From: Bacillota bacterium
Lineage (GTDB): Bacteria; Bacillota; Clostridia; Lachnospirales; Lachnospiraceae
Reading direction: 5' to 3'
Length of the DNA: 64,000 nucleotides
Assembly (NCBI GenBank): GCA_023387655.1
Contig: JAEWHR010000183.1
Coordinates: 1 to 64,000, forward strand
Below, piece after piece: positions 35,080 through 43,045 of the stretch. The notes below the pieces were generated by a model. The model made no database searches. It saw nothing but the letters and a program-made list of their open reading frames with translations, and had not been told where the DNA came from. Both the position numbers and the translations under genes were made by a program. Numbering within the stretch: position 1 is the first letter of the stretch; each line of letters starts with the position of its first letter.

Positions 35080-37575
35080 TTACCCTAAGGTGACAATAAC
35101 CTTATGTTCTAATCCGTCACCAAATACCGGAATGATATTACCATCTACTTCTTTGCCATCAACAACTAGTTTCTTCACACCCTTTGATACATGATCTGGG
35201 TTTTCTATTGTAATATCATATCTATCTCCACGAAATTCTCGGATTATCTGATATCCCTCCCAAGCAGCTGGTATTGCTGGGTCAATCAACAAACCATCAT
35301 ATTCAGGCTTAATTCCAAGAATATATTGCGATATTGCTACAAAGTTCCATGATGCTGTTCCGGTTAACCAAGAATTTTTAGCTTCTCCAAAACGTCTAGC
35401 ATCTTTCCCTGCTACCATCTGTGCATAGACATAAGGCTCTAAACGATGAATTTCAGAATATTCTTCTGTGTAAGCAGGCGCAATTCTTGTATAGTAATCA
35501 AATGCCTTATCACCACGACCGACAACAGCTTCTGCACACATTATCCATGCATTATTATGACAAAATATCCCTGCGTTTTCCTTATAGCCTGCTGGATAAG
35601 TAGATATCTCTCCATATTCTATATAATAGCGAGTAAATGCTGGATTATTTAGTACCAATCCGTATTTTGTTCCCAAACGCTCTTCCACAGAATCTAGCGC
35701 TTTTAGTGCCTTTCCATCATCAAGTCCACATTTACCCATCACGCAAAATCCTTGTGATTCGATAAATATCTTACCTTCTTCACACTCGTCGCTACCAATT
35801 TTTCTTCCAAAATCATCATAGGCGCGTAAAAACCAAGCACCATCATAACCATGCTTCATAATCACTTCGCGCATACACTCTACTTCCTTCATGGCCCGAG
35901 TAGACTCTTCCTTGTTTCCTACTTTCTCCATGAGGATTGCATACTCTTCACCAATATAGGTAAACATTCCTGCAATCATAACCGATTCTGCAACTTTACC
36001 GTCTTTACTTGTTGCTGTTTGGAACGATTCTCCAGGTTCCATAGAAAAACAGTTTAAATTCAAACAATCATTCCAGTCAGCACGACCTATTAATGGTAAT
36101 CCATGGGGACCAAGATTTTCTATAACATGATTAAAGGCCCTCTTTAAATGATCCGACAAAGGTTTGGCAAGTTCAATTTTATTATCATAAGGAGTATTCA
36201 CCTCTAAGATATCATAATCCCCAGTCTCCTTGATATAAGCTGTGACTGCTAAGATAAGCCACAATGGATCGTCATTAAAATCACCACCGATCTCATCGTT
36301 TCCTTTTTTGGTTAATGGTTGATATTGATGATACGCACCACCATCAGGTAGTTGAGTGGATGCAAGATCGATGATTCTCTCTCTTGCACGATCTGGAATC
36401 TGATGTACAAATCCAAGTAAGTCCTGATTGGAATCTCTAAATCCCATACCTCTTCCAATTCCAGATTCAAAGTATGAAGCACTCCTTGATAAATTAAAGG
36501 TAACCATACACTGATATTGATTCCATATATTTACCATTCGATTTAATTTATCATCATGGGACTTCACATTGTATTTTGAAAGGAGTTTTTCCCAAGATTC
36601 TTTCAACTCTAAGAAAGCTTGATCTACTGCCTCTACAGTAGCATATTTTGCTATCATCTCTTCTGCTTTCTTCTTATTTATTACATTCGTACCATTCGGT
36701 GCTAAGGAGGATAATAATAATCCCTCTGTATCTACCTGACCAACCTGATACTCCCATTTTTCTTCTAATTTATTTTCTACATAACCAAGTATAAAAACAA
36801 GATCCTTACTCTCATTGGGTTGCAAAGAAATTTCCACACAATGAGAAGCAATTGGAGACCAACCATCTGCAACGGAATTATTTGATTCTCCCCTTGCAAC
36901 TACCTGTGGATTCTCAAATCCATTATAGGTACCAAGAAAGCTCTCACGGTCAGAATCAAATCCGCAAATCGGTTCATTAACAGAGTAAAACGCATAATGA
37001 TCCCGTCTTTCTTTATATTCTGTCTTATGATAAATAACTGAACCCTTAATTTCTACTTCACCCGTAGAGAAATTACGTTGAAAATTAGCAGAATCATCTT
37101 GAGCATTCCATAGACACCACTCAAGGAATGAAAACATTTTCACTTGTTTTACTTCATTACTTGTATTTGTAATCGATACTTTATGTACTTCACCATTATA
37201 ATTTAATGGTACAAAGAAGGTTACCTTTGTCTCAATCCCGTTTCTCTTTCCTGTTATTTTGGTATATCCCATACCATGACGACACTCATAATAATCTAAT
37301 TCCTTTTTTGCAGGAGCCCAACCCGGTGACCAAAAATCACCATTATCATACAAGTAGTAATAACGACCACCACCAAGATCTAATGGTACATTATTATATC
37401 GAAATCTCGTGATTCTTCGAAGTTTTGCATCTTTATAGAAACTATAACCTCCAGCAGTATTGGATATCAAAGAAAAGAACGCTTGTGACCCGAGATAGTT
37501 TATCCAAGGATACGGTGTTTCAGGAGTTGTGATAACGTATTCTTTATTTAAATCATCAAAAAATCCAAATTTCAT
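35080..37575 (-). CDS. GH94 cellobiose phosphorylase
   Basis: 831 residues. Phosphorolyses cellobiose to glucose 1-phosphate and glucose in the cytosol, saving ATP for cellulolytic clostridia. The N-terminus (MKFGFFDDLNKEYVITTPET, then PYPWINYLGSQAFFSLISNTAG) is near identical to what I recall of Clostridium thermocellum cellobiose phosphorylase, and the RADWNDCLN motif at about 498-506 carries the catalytic Asp; GGDFNDDPLWL and RFRGDRYDI are further family hallmarks. About 20 extra residues around 276-298 may account for the length above the ~811 I remember. AAGGAG precedes the start. Monocistronic, with its own promoter and terminator. Close relatives act on longer cellodextrins, but the sequence fits the disaccharide enzyme best. 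Confidence 0.93.
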   Translation of the reverse strand: MKFGFFDDLNKEYVITTPETPYPWINYLGSQAFFSLISNTAGGYSFYKDAKLRRITRFRYNNVPLDLGGGRYYYLYDNGDFWSPGWAPAKKELDYYECRHGMGYTKITGKRNGIETKVTFFVPLNYNGEVHKVSITNTSNEVKQVKMFSFLEWCLWNAQDDSANFQRNFSTGEVEIKGSVIYHKTEYKERRDHYAFYSVNEPICGFDSDRESFLGTYNGFENPQVVARGESNNSVADGWSPIASHCVEISLQPNESKDLVFILGYVENKLEEKWEYQVGQVDTEGLLLSSLAPNGTNVINKKKAEEMIAKYATVEAVDQAFLELKESWEKLLSKYNVKSHDDKLNRMVNIWNQYQCMVTFNLSRSASYFESGIGRGMGFRDSNQDLLGFVHQIPDRARERIIDLASTQLPDGGAYHQYQPLTKKGNDEIGGDFNDDPLWLILAVTAYIKETGDYDILEVNTPYDNKIELAKPLSDHLKRAFNHVIENLGPHGLPLIGRADWNDCLNLNCFSMEPGESFQTATSKDGKVAESVMIAGMFTYIGEEYAILMEKVGNKEESTRAMKEVECMREVIMKHGYDGAWFLRAYDDFGRKIGSDECEEGKIFIESQGFCVMGKCGLDDGKALKALDSVEERLGTKYGLVLNNPAFTRYYIEYGEISTYPAGYKENAGIFCHNNAWIMCAEAVVGRGDKAFDYYTRIAPAYTEEYSEIHRLEPYVYAQMVAGKDARRFGEAKNSWLTGTASWNFVAISQYILGIKPEYDGLLIDPAIPAAWEGYQIIREFRGDRYDITIENPDHVSKGVKKLVVDGKEVDGNIIPVFGDGLEHKVIVTLG

Positions 37576-37628
37576 GCGAATTCTCCTTTATTAATCTTGG
37601 TGATAATAATATTGTAAGTTTATGAAAG

Positions 37629-37643
37629 ATGTTTACGAAACAT
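37629..37643. promoter_or_regulatory. Operator candidate O1 downstream of the GH94 promoter
   Basis: ATGTTTACGAAACAT, an inverted repeat with 6-bp arms and centre ACG, about 20-35 nt after the predicted transcription start. It resembles LacI/CcpA-type half sites but not the exact cre consensus. Confidence 0.5.
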
Positions 37644-37670
37644 TTTAGTGAGTGTAATTCCCCTTAATCC

Positions 37671-37699
37671 ATTATATAACAAGATTACGCAAGAGTAAA
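37671..37699 (-). promoter_or_regulatory. Predicted sigma-A promoter of cellobiose phosphorylase
   Basis: TATAAT (37676-37671) and TTTACT (37699-37694), 17-nt spacer, minus strand; 95 nt ahead of the start codon. The -10 is perfect, the -35 matches four of six positions. Confidence 0.6.
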
Positions 37700-37754
37700 T
37701 TGAATTAATCCACAAAAACAAAGGTGTTTCCTTGTGAAAACTACACTAACATTT

Positions 37755-37767
37755 ACGAAAATTTCGT
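37755..37767. promoter_or_regulatory. Operator candidate O2 upstream of the GH94 promoter
   Basis: ACGAAAATTTCGT, a palindrome about 90-100 nt upstream of the predicted start of transcription. Shares ACGAAA with O1 and O3. Confidence 0.45.
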
Positions 37768-37797
37768 TAAAATCTATTTACGTGCTTGATTTTTATA

Positions 37798-37812
37798 ACG
37801 AAACTTTTTCGT
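37798..37812. promoter_or_regulatory. Operator candidate O3 upstream of the GH94 promoter
   Basis: ACGAAACTTTTTCGT, 6-bp arms ACGAAA/TTTCGT with a 3-nt centre, 43 nt from O2 centre to centre (four helical turns). Confidence 0.45.
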
Positions 37813-37952
37813 CTTATAGGAAAATCTCATTAACTTTCGAACATAGTACTTGTATTTTTGAAAGAAATTACGCTATAGTTTCATACTGACATAATAGTAT
37901 TATACCGATGGTTCCTAGTATCCTATGCATCATATCACTAAACCCGATACAA

Positions 37953-38106
37953 AAATAAGCGCATTACATCATTGACACCTTACATTATAAATAAACGCAT
38001 TATATCACTAACACCTTACATCATAAATAACGCATTATATCACCAGTACCTTACACAATAAATAAACGTGTATATCACTAACACCTTACATCATAAATAA
38101 ACGTAC
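37953..38106. repeat. 35-36-nt tandem repeat, four units plus a partial
   Basis: Units 37953-37988, 37989-38024, 38025-38059 and 38060-38094, then 12 nt of a fifth. The shared core is ATATCACTAACACCTTACATCAT followed by AAATAAACG. It lies between the divergent phosphorylase and uracil permease genes, upstream of both promoters. Confidence 0.88.
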
Positions 38107-38201
38107 TATTTTCAGATAATATGACTTATGCTTGCATTAAAGTATTACTTTTTTAAAAAATCACTACAATGTTTCATCTTTTTAATTTCTTGTTTTTCTG
38201 G

Positions 38202-38230
38202 TTGACAAAGAAAATAAGATAAGCTACTAT
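38202..38230 (+). promoter_or_regulatory. Sigma-A promoter of the uracil permease gene
   Basis: TTGACA (38202-38207), 17-nt spacer, TACTAT (38225-38230). Perfect -35 and five of six in the -10. Transcription should start near 38237, giving a leader of about 230 nt. Confidence 0.8.
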
Positions 38231-38287
38231 AGTCTACGGTACATACACCGGCAACAATTTCTGATGATTAAAGTATAGGAGCTACTT

Positions 38288-38362
38288 ATGAAAAAAATAT
38301 TTTTTTGTAAAAACAGAATACCGAATCTTAGTCCAGAAAAGTCGATTTGTCGGCATTTTTAA
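38288..38362 (+). CDS. Possible leader peptide of pyrP
   Basis: 24 codons, beginning MKKIFFCKNR and ending CRHF, with AGGAG 6 nt before the ATG. It spans the PyrR-like loop, so ribosomes translating it would disturb that structure. Its codons show no single amino-acid bias pointing to a specific attenuation signal. It could also be a chance frame. Confidence 0.35.
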   Translation: MKKIFFCKNRIPNLSPEKSICRHF

Positions 38363-38364
38363 AG

Positions 38365-38427
38365 TCTTTCATTTTCTTTTAAATGATAGGCTTATTTTTA
38401 TGTCCCAAAGACCCTTAGTAGGTTTTT
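38365..38427 (+). terminator. Tandem attenuator terminators ahead of pyrP
   Basis: First stem: AAGTC-TT-TCATTT / AAATGA-TA-GGCTT (38362-38393) followed by ATTTTTA. Second: AGACC / GGTTT (38409-38425) followed by eight T. The segment GTCTTT in the first can pair with AAAGAC of the second, so the two folds may exclude each other. The stop is only 40 nt before the pyrP start. Confidence 0.5.
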
Positions 38428-38466
38428 TTTAACAATCAATAACAAATTACTATGGAGGAAAAAGAA

Positions 38467-39810
38467 ATGACAAAAGAACAAAATACCATGGGTACCGTTG
38501 GAATCTATGATGCCAGATCTCTTGGTATCCCAAAAATGATCCTTCTTGGACTACAACATGCCTTTGCAATGTTTGGTGCTACTGTACTCGTACCATTATT
38601 AACTGGTCTTGATGTATCTACTACTCTATTAATGGCTGGTCTAGGAACTTTATTATTCCACATCATAACCAAAGGAAAGGTTCCTGCTTTCTTAGGCTCC
38701 TCCTTCGCATTTCTCGGAGGTTATGCTGCGGTTGCTCCATTCATTAAAACAGAAGTTAATGGACAAATAATTACAACACCAAATACAGAGCTATTACCAT
38801 ATGCTTGTGGTGGTGTAGTCATTGCTGGTCTTGTATATGTTCTTTTAGCAGGATTAATTAAAGCATTTGGCGTAAATAAAATCATGCGTTTCTTCCCACC
38901 AGTTGTAACTGGTCCAATTATTATATCCATTGGATTAATCCTTGCACCAACTGCAATTGCTAACTGTCAACAAAACTGGTTTTTAGCAATTGTTGCATTA
39001 GCAGTTATCATAATCTGTAATATCTTTGGTAAAGGTATGGTTAAAATCGTTCCAATTATGTTAGGTGTTGTTGTCTCCTATATCGTTGCACTTATCATAG
39101 GTGCAATTGACTTTACTGCAGTAAGCTCTGCTGATTGGATTGGAAATCCTGTCCCTGTCAGCGGCTTTGCAAAATTTAGTATCAGCTCCATTATCTCAAT
39201 TGTTCCAATCTCATTGGCTACTATGATGGAGCATATTGGTGATATATCTGCTATTAGTGCAACCACTGGTAAGAATTATATGGCAAACCCAGGGCTTCAC
39301 CGTACCTTACTTGGAGACGGTCTAGCAACAAGTATGTCTGCAATGTTTGGTGGACCAGCAAATACAACTTATGGTGAGAATACTGGCGTACTTGCACTTA
39401 CTAAAGTTTATGACCCTAAGGTAATGCAGATTGCCGCATGTTTTGCGATTTTCTTATCCTTCTTCCCTAAGTTTGCTGCTATTATCAACACACTTCCTGT
39501 TGCTATTATCGGTGGAGTTTCCTTAATCTTATACGGAATGATTTCATCCGTTGGTATTCGTAACGTTGTTGAGAACCGTGTGGATTTTACTCAGAGCCGT
39601 AACCTTATTATTGCAGCCGTAATTCTTGGTTGCGCACTAGGTTTTAATGGAATTGGTGGTTTAACATTTATGATTGCCTCTTATGAAATTGAACTTTCTG
39701 GAATTGCAATTGCTGCAATCGCTGGTATCCTATTAAATGCTATCCTACCAGGTAATGATTATGTATTTGATTCCAAAGACAAACAAGATGAGTTGACATT
39801 CAAGCTATAA
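38467..39810 (+). CDS. pyrP: Uracil permease, NCS2 family
   Basis: 447 residues from ATG 38467 (GGAGG 8 nt upstream; the ATG five codons earlier contains the site itself). Nucleobase/proton symporter with about 12-14 hydrophobic segments. The substrate-binding helix motifs are clear: MMEHIGDISAIS (Glu/His pair as in UraA) and ANTTYGENTGVLALT. Uracil rather than xanthine is favoured by the TYGENTGV form. Plus strand, monocistronic, with a strong promoter, a structured leader and a terminator. Salvages external uracil. Confidence 0.92.
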   Translation: MTKEQNTMGTVGIYDARSLGIPKMILLGLQHAFAMFGATVLVPLLTGLDVSTTLLMAGLGTLLFHIITKGKVPAFLGSSFAFLGGYAAVAPFIKTEVNGQIITTPNTELLPYACGGVVIAGLVYVLLAGLIKAFGVNKIMRFFPPVVTGPIIISIGLILAPTAIANCQQNWFLAIVALAVIIICNIFGKGMVKIVPIMLGVVVSYIVALIIGAIDFTAVSSADWIGNPVPVSGFAKFSISSIISIVPISLATMMEHIGDISAISATTGKNYMANPGLHRTLLGDGLATSMSAMFGGPANTTYGENTGVLALTKVYDPKVMQIAACFAIFLSFFPKFAAIINTLPVAIIGGVSLILYGMISSVGIRNVVENRVDFTQSRNLIIAAVILGCALGFNGIGGLTFMIASYEIELSGIAIAAIAGILLNAILPGNDYVFDSKDKQDELTFKL

Positions 39811-39859
39811 GATTAGTGTAAAGAGCATTCCCTATAAAAGAAATAAATTTCTTATTATT

Positions 39860-39915
39860 AGAGTACAAAATATAACCTTAATTCCACGTAGTTGTTAAGT
39901 TATGTTTTGTACTCT
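39860..39915 (+). terminator. Terminator of pyrP
   Basis: AGAGTACAAAATATAAC / GTTATGTTTTGTACTCT type arms of about 20 bp with one or two mismatches, followed by TTTTCCTTTT. The rest of 39916-40140 holds only the region leading to the next gene, with AGGAG before its ATG. Confidence 0.8.
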
Positions 39916-40140
39916 TTTCCTTTTATACCATGGACCCATGCCTAATTACCTATTCTTTTATCTATTAAAGTAATCCAGTTTCATTGACATTCTTATTGCT
40001 ATCCTCTATAATTTCATTAGTCTTTCAAATTTCCCATAGACTTTTTCAGGAATAAGCAATTTACACCAGTAGACATGATTTTATTTTGATAAACTTGTCT
40101 ACTATTTTTCAGCGTATTATATGGTAAAAGGAGAATAATT

Positions 40141-41805
40141 ATGTCAGATTTAGACCAAAGTAATGTTACGAACGAGATACCTAAAATCTCAGAGGAGCAA
40201 CCGATGTTCGAAACTGTAGATAATGAGACACCAAACTCGGTAGTTCCACCTACGTTTGATACATCAGGTAACAACCTTCCAACTAACCCTAAGAAGAATA
40301 AGAAATCAGCAGGGATCATAGCTTTAGTAGCAGGAATTGCCGTATGTGTATTAATTGCAGTATTTGCAGTACCACGTATTATTGAAGCTGTTTCCAGAGG
40401 TAGTTCTTCTCCAAAAGAACGATTCGATTATGCAGTTGAAAGCTTCCTATCAGAGAAAGCAAAATCCTATGAAAAGGGATTTTCTAATAGAGTTTCAACA
40501 GATTTCAATAATAGCACAATCTCTGTTGATTTTAATGTTACATTAAATGAAATGTTAACTTCAATGATTCAACAATCAGATCCTGACTTATTGGCTGACT
40601 TAAAGCTTAATAATGTTGGCGGAAACTTAGTTATTAAGAATAAAGAAGATAAGCATAATGTCGATGTGGCTCTTTCTGCAAATGATGTCAAGCTTCTTAC
40701 TATTGAGAGTTATTTTGAGAAATCTGCAGATGCTTTGTTATTCCGTATTCCAGAGTTATCTACTGATTATTTATCTACTCCACTTAACCTATCAGTTCTT
40801 GAAGACGATGCCTCTCTTCCACAATTCGATTTTGGAAGCTATCAGATGCCGGATGCTAAGGAAATAGCAAGCTTATATACTGATACCGCAGAAATTTTAA
40901 CGAAAGAAATCAAGGATGTAACAGTAACAAAAGATGTAAAAATTGTTGCTTCCGATGTACCTGCTACATATGATAAATTAACTACAAAAGTTACAGAAGA
41001 AAACACAAAAAATATTATTATTGATATCATAAAGAGAGCTTGTGAAATCGAAGGTTATAAAGAACTTTTAGATTCTGCTCTTTCAAATTCAGATTCTATG
41101 GATGCAATAAGTTTTGATGACTTCTTATCCATGTTAGAAACTATGGAAGTATCTGATACAACAGCTGCCGATTTCTCACTGTTTGTAAACAAGAAAAATG
41201 AACTTTACGGCTGTGAGCTTTCCGTATCAGTAGATGGTTCTAATATGGTGTTATCCTTTTTATCTGCGAAAGGTGATAAAAATGGTTTAGAATTATCGGT
41301 AAAAATGGATGAACAAAAACTTATTTCTGTTACGTCAAACTATACAGAATCCTCTAATGGATATCAAGGATTCATTAAGGTTATTATTAGTGAATTAGAA
41401 GAAGCTACCTCTTTATTAACTGAGGGCGACTTATCTTTCACTATTGATTTTGAGAATGTTAAGGTTGTAGATGAAAAGAAAGGATACATCTCTGGTTCTT
41501 TCTACATTACATCACCACAACTTAGTGGTGCCTCCATTGATTTCATCTTTGGTGTAACTGGAGAAAAACAAGATATTACCTTTAATGTTTCAGCTGCTAG
41601 TATGTCCTTCTTCTCATTAACTGCATCCTATCAGGTATCAGAAGGCGCCGATATCGTTTCCCCATCTGCGGATGCGATTGTATATGATGTAGAAACTGAA
41701 ATGGAGGATTATATGTCTACCGCAGTTATGGGCCTTCTTGGATTAATGGGTACCGTTGGCGATGCTCTAGGTATTGACTTAATGTCAATGATGTACGGTA
41801 TGTAA
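40141..41805 (+). CDS. Membrane-anchored extracytoplasmic protein of unknown function
   Basis: 554 residues. Acidic, Pro/Asn-rich cytosolic N-terminus (1-55), a basic KKNKK stop, one membrane helix at about 60-82 (AGIIALVAGIAVCVLIAVFAV), then a large beta-rich outside domain with repeated strand pairs (e.g. DFNVTLNEMLTSMIQQS, LELSVKMDEQKLISVTSNY) that look like a lipoprotein-carrier type beta sheet. The C-terminus (AVMGLLGLMGTVGDALGIDL) is unusually hydrophobic and Gly/Met rich. GGAG precedes the ATG. I do not recognise a named family. Monocistronic as far as seen. Confidence 0.8.
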   Translation: MSDLDQSNVTNEIPKISEEQPMFETVDNETPNSVVPPTFDTSGNNLPTNPKKNKKSAGIIALVAGIAVCVLIAVFAVPRIIEAVSRGSSSPKERFDYAVESFLSEKAKSYEKGFSNRVSTDFNNSTISVDFNVTLNEMLTSMIQQSDPDLLADLKLNNVGGNLVIKNKEDKHNVDVALSANDVKLLTIESYFEKSADALLFRIPELSTDYLSTPLNLSVLEDDASLPQFDFGSYQMPDAKEIASLYTDTAEILTKEIKDVTVTKDVKIVASDVPATYDKLTTKVTEENTKNIIIDIIKRACEIEGYKELLDSALSNSDSMDAISFDDFLSMLETMEVSDTTAADFSLFVNKKNELYGCELSVSVDGSNMVLSFLSAKGDKNGLELSVKMDEQKLISVTSNYTESSNGYQGFIKVIISELEEATSLLTEGDLSFTIDFENVKVVDEKKGYISGSFYITSPQLSGASIDFIFGVTGEKQDITFNVSAASMSFFSLTASYQVSEGADIVSPSADAIVYDVETEMEDYMSTAVMGLLGLMGTVGDALGIDLMSMMYGM

Positions 41806-41882
41806 CTCTAATTCTTGTGAAAAGTTTAATTTTGTTATTTCGGGATTTGTATTTAATTTATTATTTTGAAAGATATAATTTA

Positions 41883-41910
41883 TTGACAAAAACAAAATAT
41901 AGTGTATAAT
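41883..41910 (+). promoter_or_regulatory. Perfect consensus promoter directly before a terminator
   Basis: TTGACA (41883-41888) and TATAAT (41905-41910), 16-nt spacer. Transcription should start near 41917, only about 10 nt before the terminator stem begins. Confidence 0.8.
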
Positions 41911-41927
41911 AAACCAATAAAAACAAG

Positions 41928-41958
41928 GGCGTTTCTTATCATAAGAAACGCCTTTTTT
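41928..41958 (+). terminator. Strong terminator (GGCGTTTCTT / AAGAAACGCC)
   Basis: Perfect 10-bp stem, 5-nt loop, six T. It lies 120 nt past the stop of the 554-residue protein gene and also immediately after the promoter at 41883. Confidence 0.9.
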
Positions 41959-42052
41959 ATTGTTAATCTAGCTATCTTTAGCAATGCTGCTCTCCTAAAG
42001 TAGCAATCGTTCCCATCCCAGAATGATTGTTACCTAATCCTAATACAAAACA

Positions 42053-42085
42053 AAAATAGTGCATAGAAATATGTGCTGTTTTTGC
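42053..42085 (+). terminator. Second terminator-like hairpin in the 41806-42208 gap
   Basis: AAAATAGTGCATA / TATGTGCTGTTTT, 13 bp including several G-U pairs, GAAA loop, then TTTGCG. Weaker than the one at 41928. The rest of the gap up to 42208 shows AT-rich sequence with a TATAAT at 42109 but no good -35. Confidence 0.45.
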
Positions 42086-42208
42086 GTATTTATTAATTCA
42101 TAGTAATTTATAATATATTTTAGAATTTGTTTCTTTCTTTTCCCTCCCTTGTATGCTAAACTAATTTTAGAATTTTTCGTACTAGTTTTGATAGAAAGAA
42201 GGTATAAT

Positions 42209-42940
42209 ATGGCTGCTAAAGAAACGCGTTTGGATGATAGTGCTGAAATCTATAAGAAGCGTGAAAAAATGACAGAACGGCAAAAGTTAAGCGAGATGAA
42301 TACTACAGAAAAGTGGGACTATTTTAAGCAATATTATTATAAAAAGCTATTAGCCACCTTAGTAATCGTCGGATTTGTTGGATATTTTTTATATGAAGTA
42401 CTTTCACCAAAGCCAGACACTGTACTTAGTGTGGCAATGGTTAATTATCCATTGGATGAAGTAACATTAACACAACTTGAGAATGATATCAAAGATTTAC
42501 TTAATGTAAATGAAGAGACACAAAATATTTTAATCGATACAGGCTATGACCTAAATAATCATGATTACGCTTCCGCAGAGAAATTATCAACTTATGCTTT
42601 TGCAGGTGAAATTGATCTCTTTATCGCACCAGAATCACAGTTTGTGAAATACGCATTTTCAAATTCACTAGCTCCACTGACAGACGCCTTACCAACGGAT
42701 GTTTACAGTGCATTATCTGATCGTTTGTTTAGCTGTCGTACTCGTCTCTCAGATGAGGAAGTACCTTCCGAAGCAAAAGGCCCAGAAGGTGTGTTTGGAA
42801 TCTATGCAGAGGATCTTCCAATGTTTAAAGCATATCAAGGCTATATGCAAGATCCACCAGTCATTGGAATTATCGTAACATCTAAAAACACCGAAAATGC
42901 TGTATCCACAATTCGTTATTTGTTTGGAATTGATGAATAG
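42209..42940 (+). CDS. Single-TM protein of unknown function
   Basis: 243 residues from ATG 42209 (AAGG 6 nt upstream; an ATG 20 codons earlier has no site). Charged cytosolic N-terminus with the motif EMNTTEKWDYFKQYYYKKLL leading into one membrane helix (about 48-66), then ~175 outside residues with alpha/beta pattern: LDEVTLTQLENDIKDLL, a Y-A-G-EIDLFIAPES core that looks like a periplasmic-binding-protein type sheet, and TENAVSTIRYLFG at the end. Function unknown. Monocistronic; convergent with asd and sharing its terminator. Confidence 0.8.
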   Translation: MAAKETRLDDSAEIYKKREKMTERQKLSEMNTTEKWDYFKQYYYKKLLATLVIVGFVGYFLYEVLSPKPDTVLSVAMVNYPLDEVTLTQLENDIKDLLNVNEETQNILIDTGYDLNNHDYASAEKLSTYAFAGEIDLFIAPESQFVKYAFSNSLAPLTDALPTDVYSALSDRLFSCRTRLSDEEVPSEAKGPEGVFGIYAEDLPMFKAYQGYMQDPPVIGIIVTSKNTENAVSTIRYLFGIDE

Positions 42941-42960
42941 AACAAAGTTTAAAAATAAGA

Positions 42961-43003
42961 AAAGGGTGTACCGCCAAATAAAATTTGGTAGTACACCCTT
43001 ATT
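42961..43003. terminator. Bidirectional terminator between the 243-aa gene and asd
   Basis: AAGGGTGTAC / GTACACCCTT outer arms with inner CCAAAT/ATTTGG stem, T-rich downstream on plus (TATTATTT) and TTTTC on minus. Confidence 0.85.
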
Positions 43004-43045
43004 ATTTCGTAGAACCTATCAAGTAGTAATATCTTTCAGATATAA

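Larger units (their letters stand above)
38237..38466 (+). promoter_or_regulatory. pyrP leader with attenuator-like structures (PyrR-type candidate)
   Basis: Contains a hairpin AAGTA/TACTT (38274-38286) whose loop holds an AGGAG site, a short leader ORF, a stem CCGA-ATC/GAT-TCGG enclosing the loop TTAGTCCAGAAAAGTC (38321-38353), and two terminator-like stems. AGTCCAGAAAAG resembles the PyrR-binding consensus ARUCCNGNGAGGYU at most but not all positions. A uracil permease is a normal PyrR target, so pyrimidine-dependent attenuation is likely but unproven. Confidence 0.5.
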
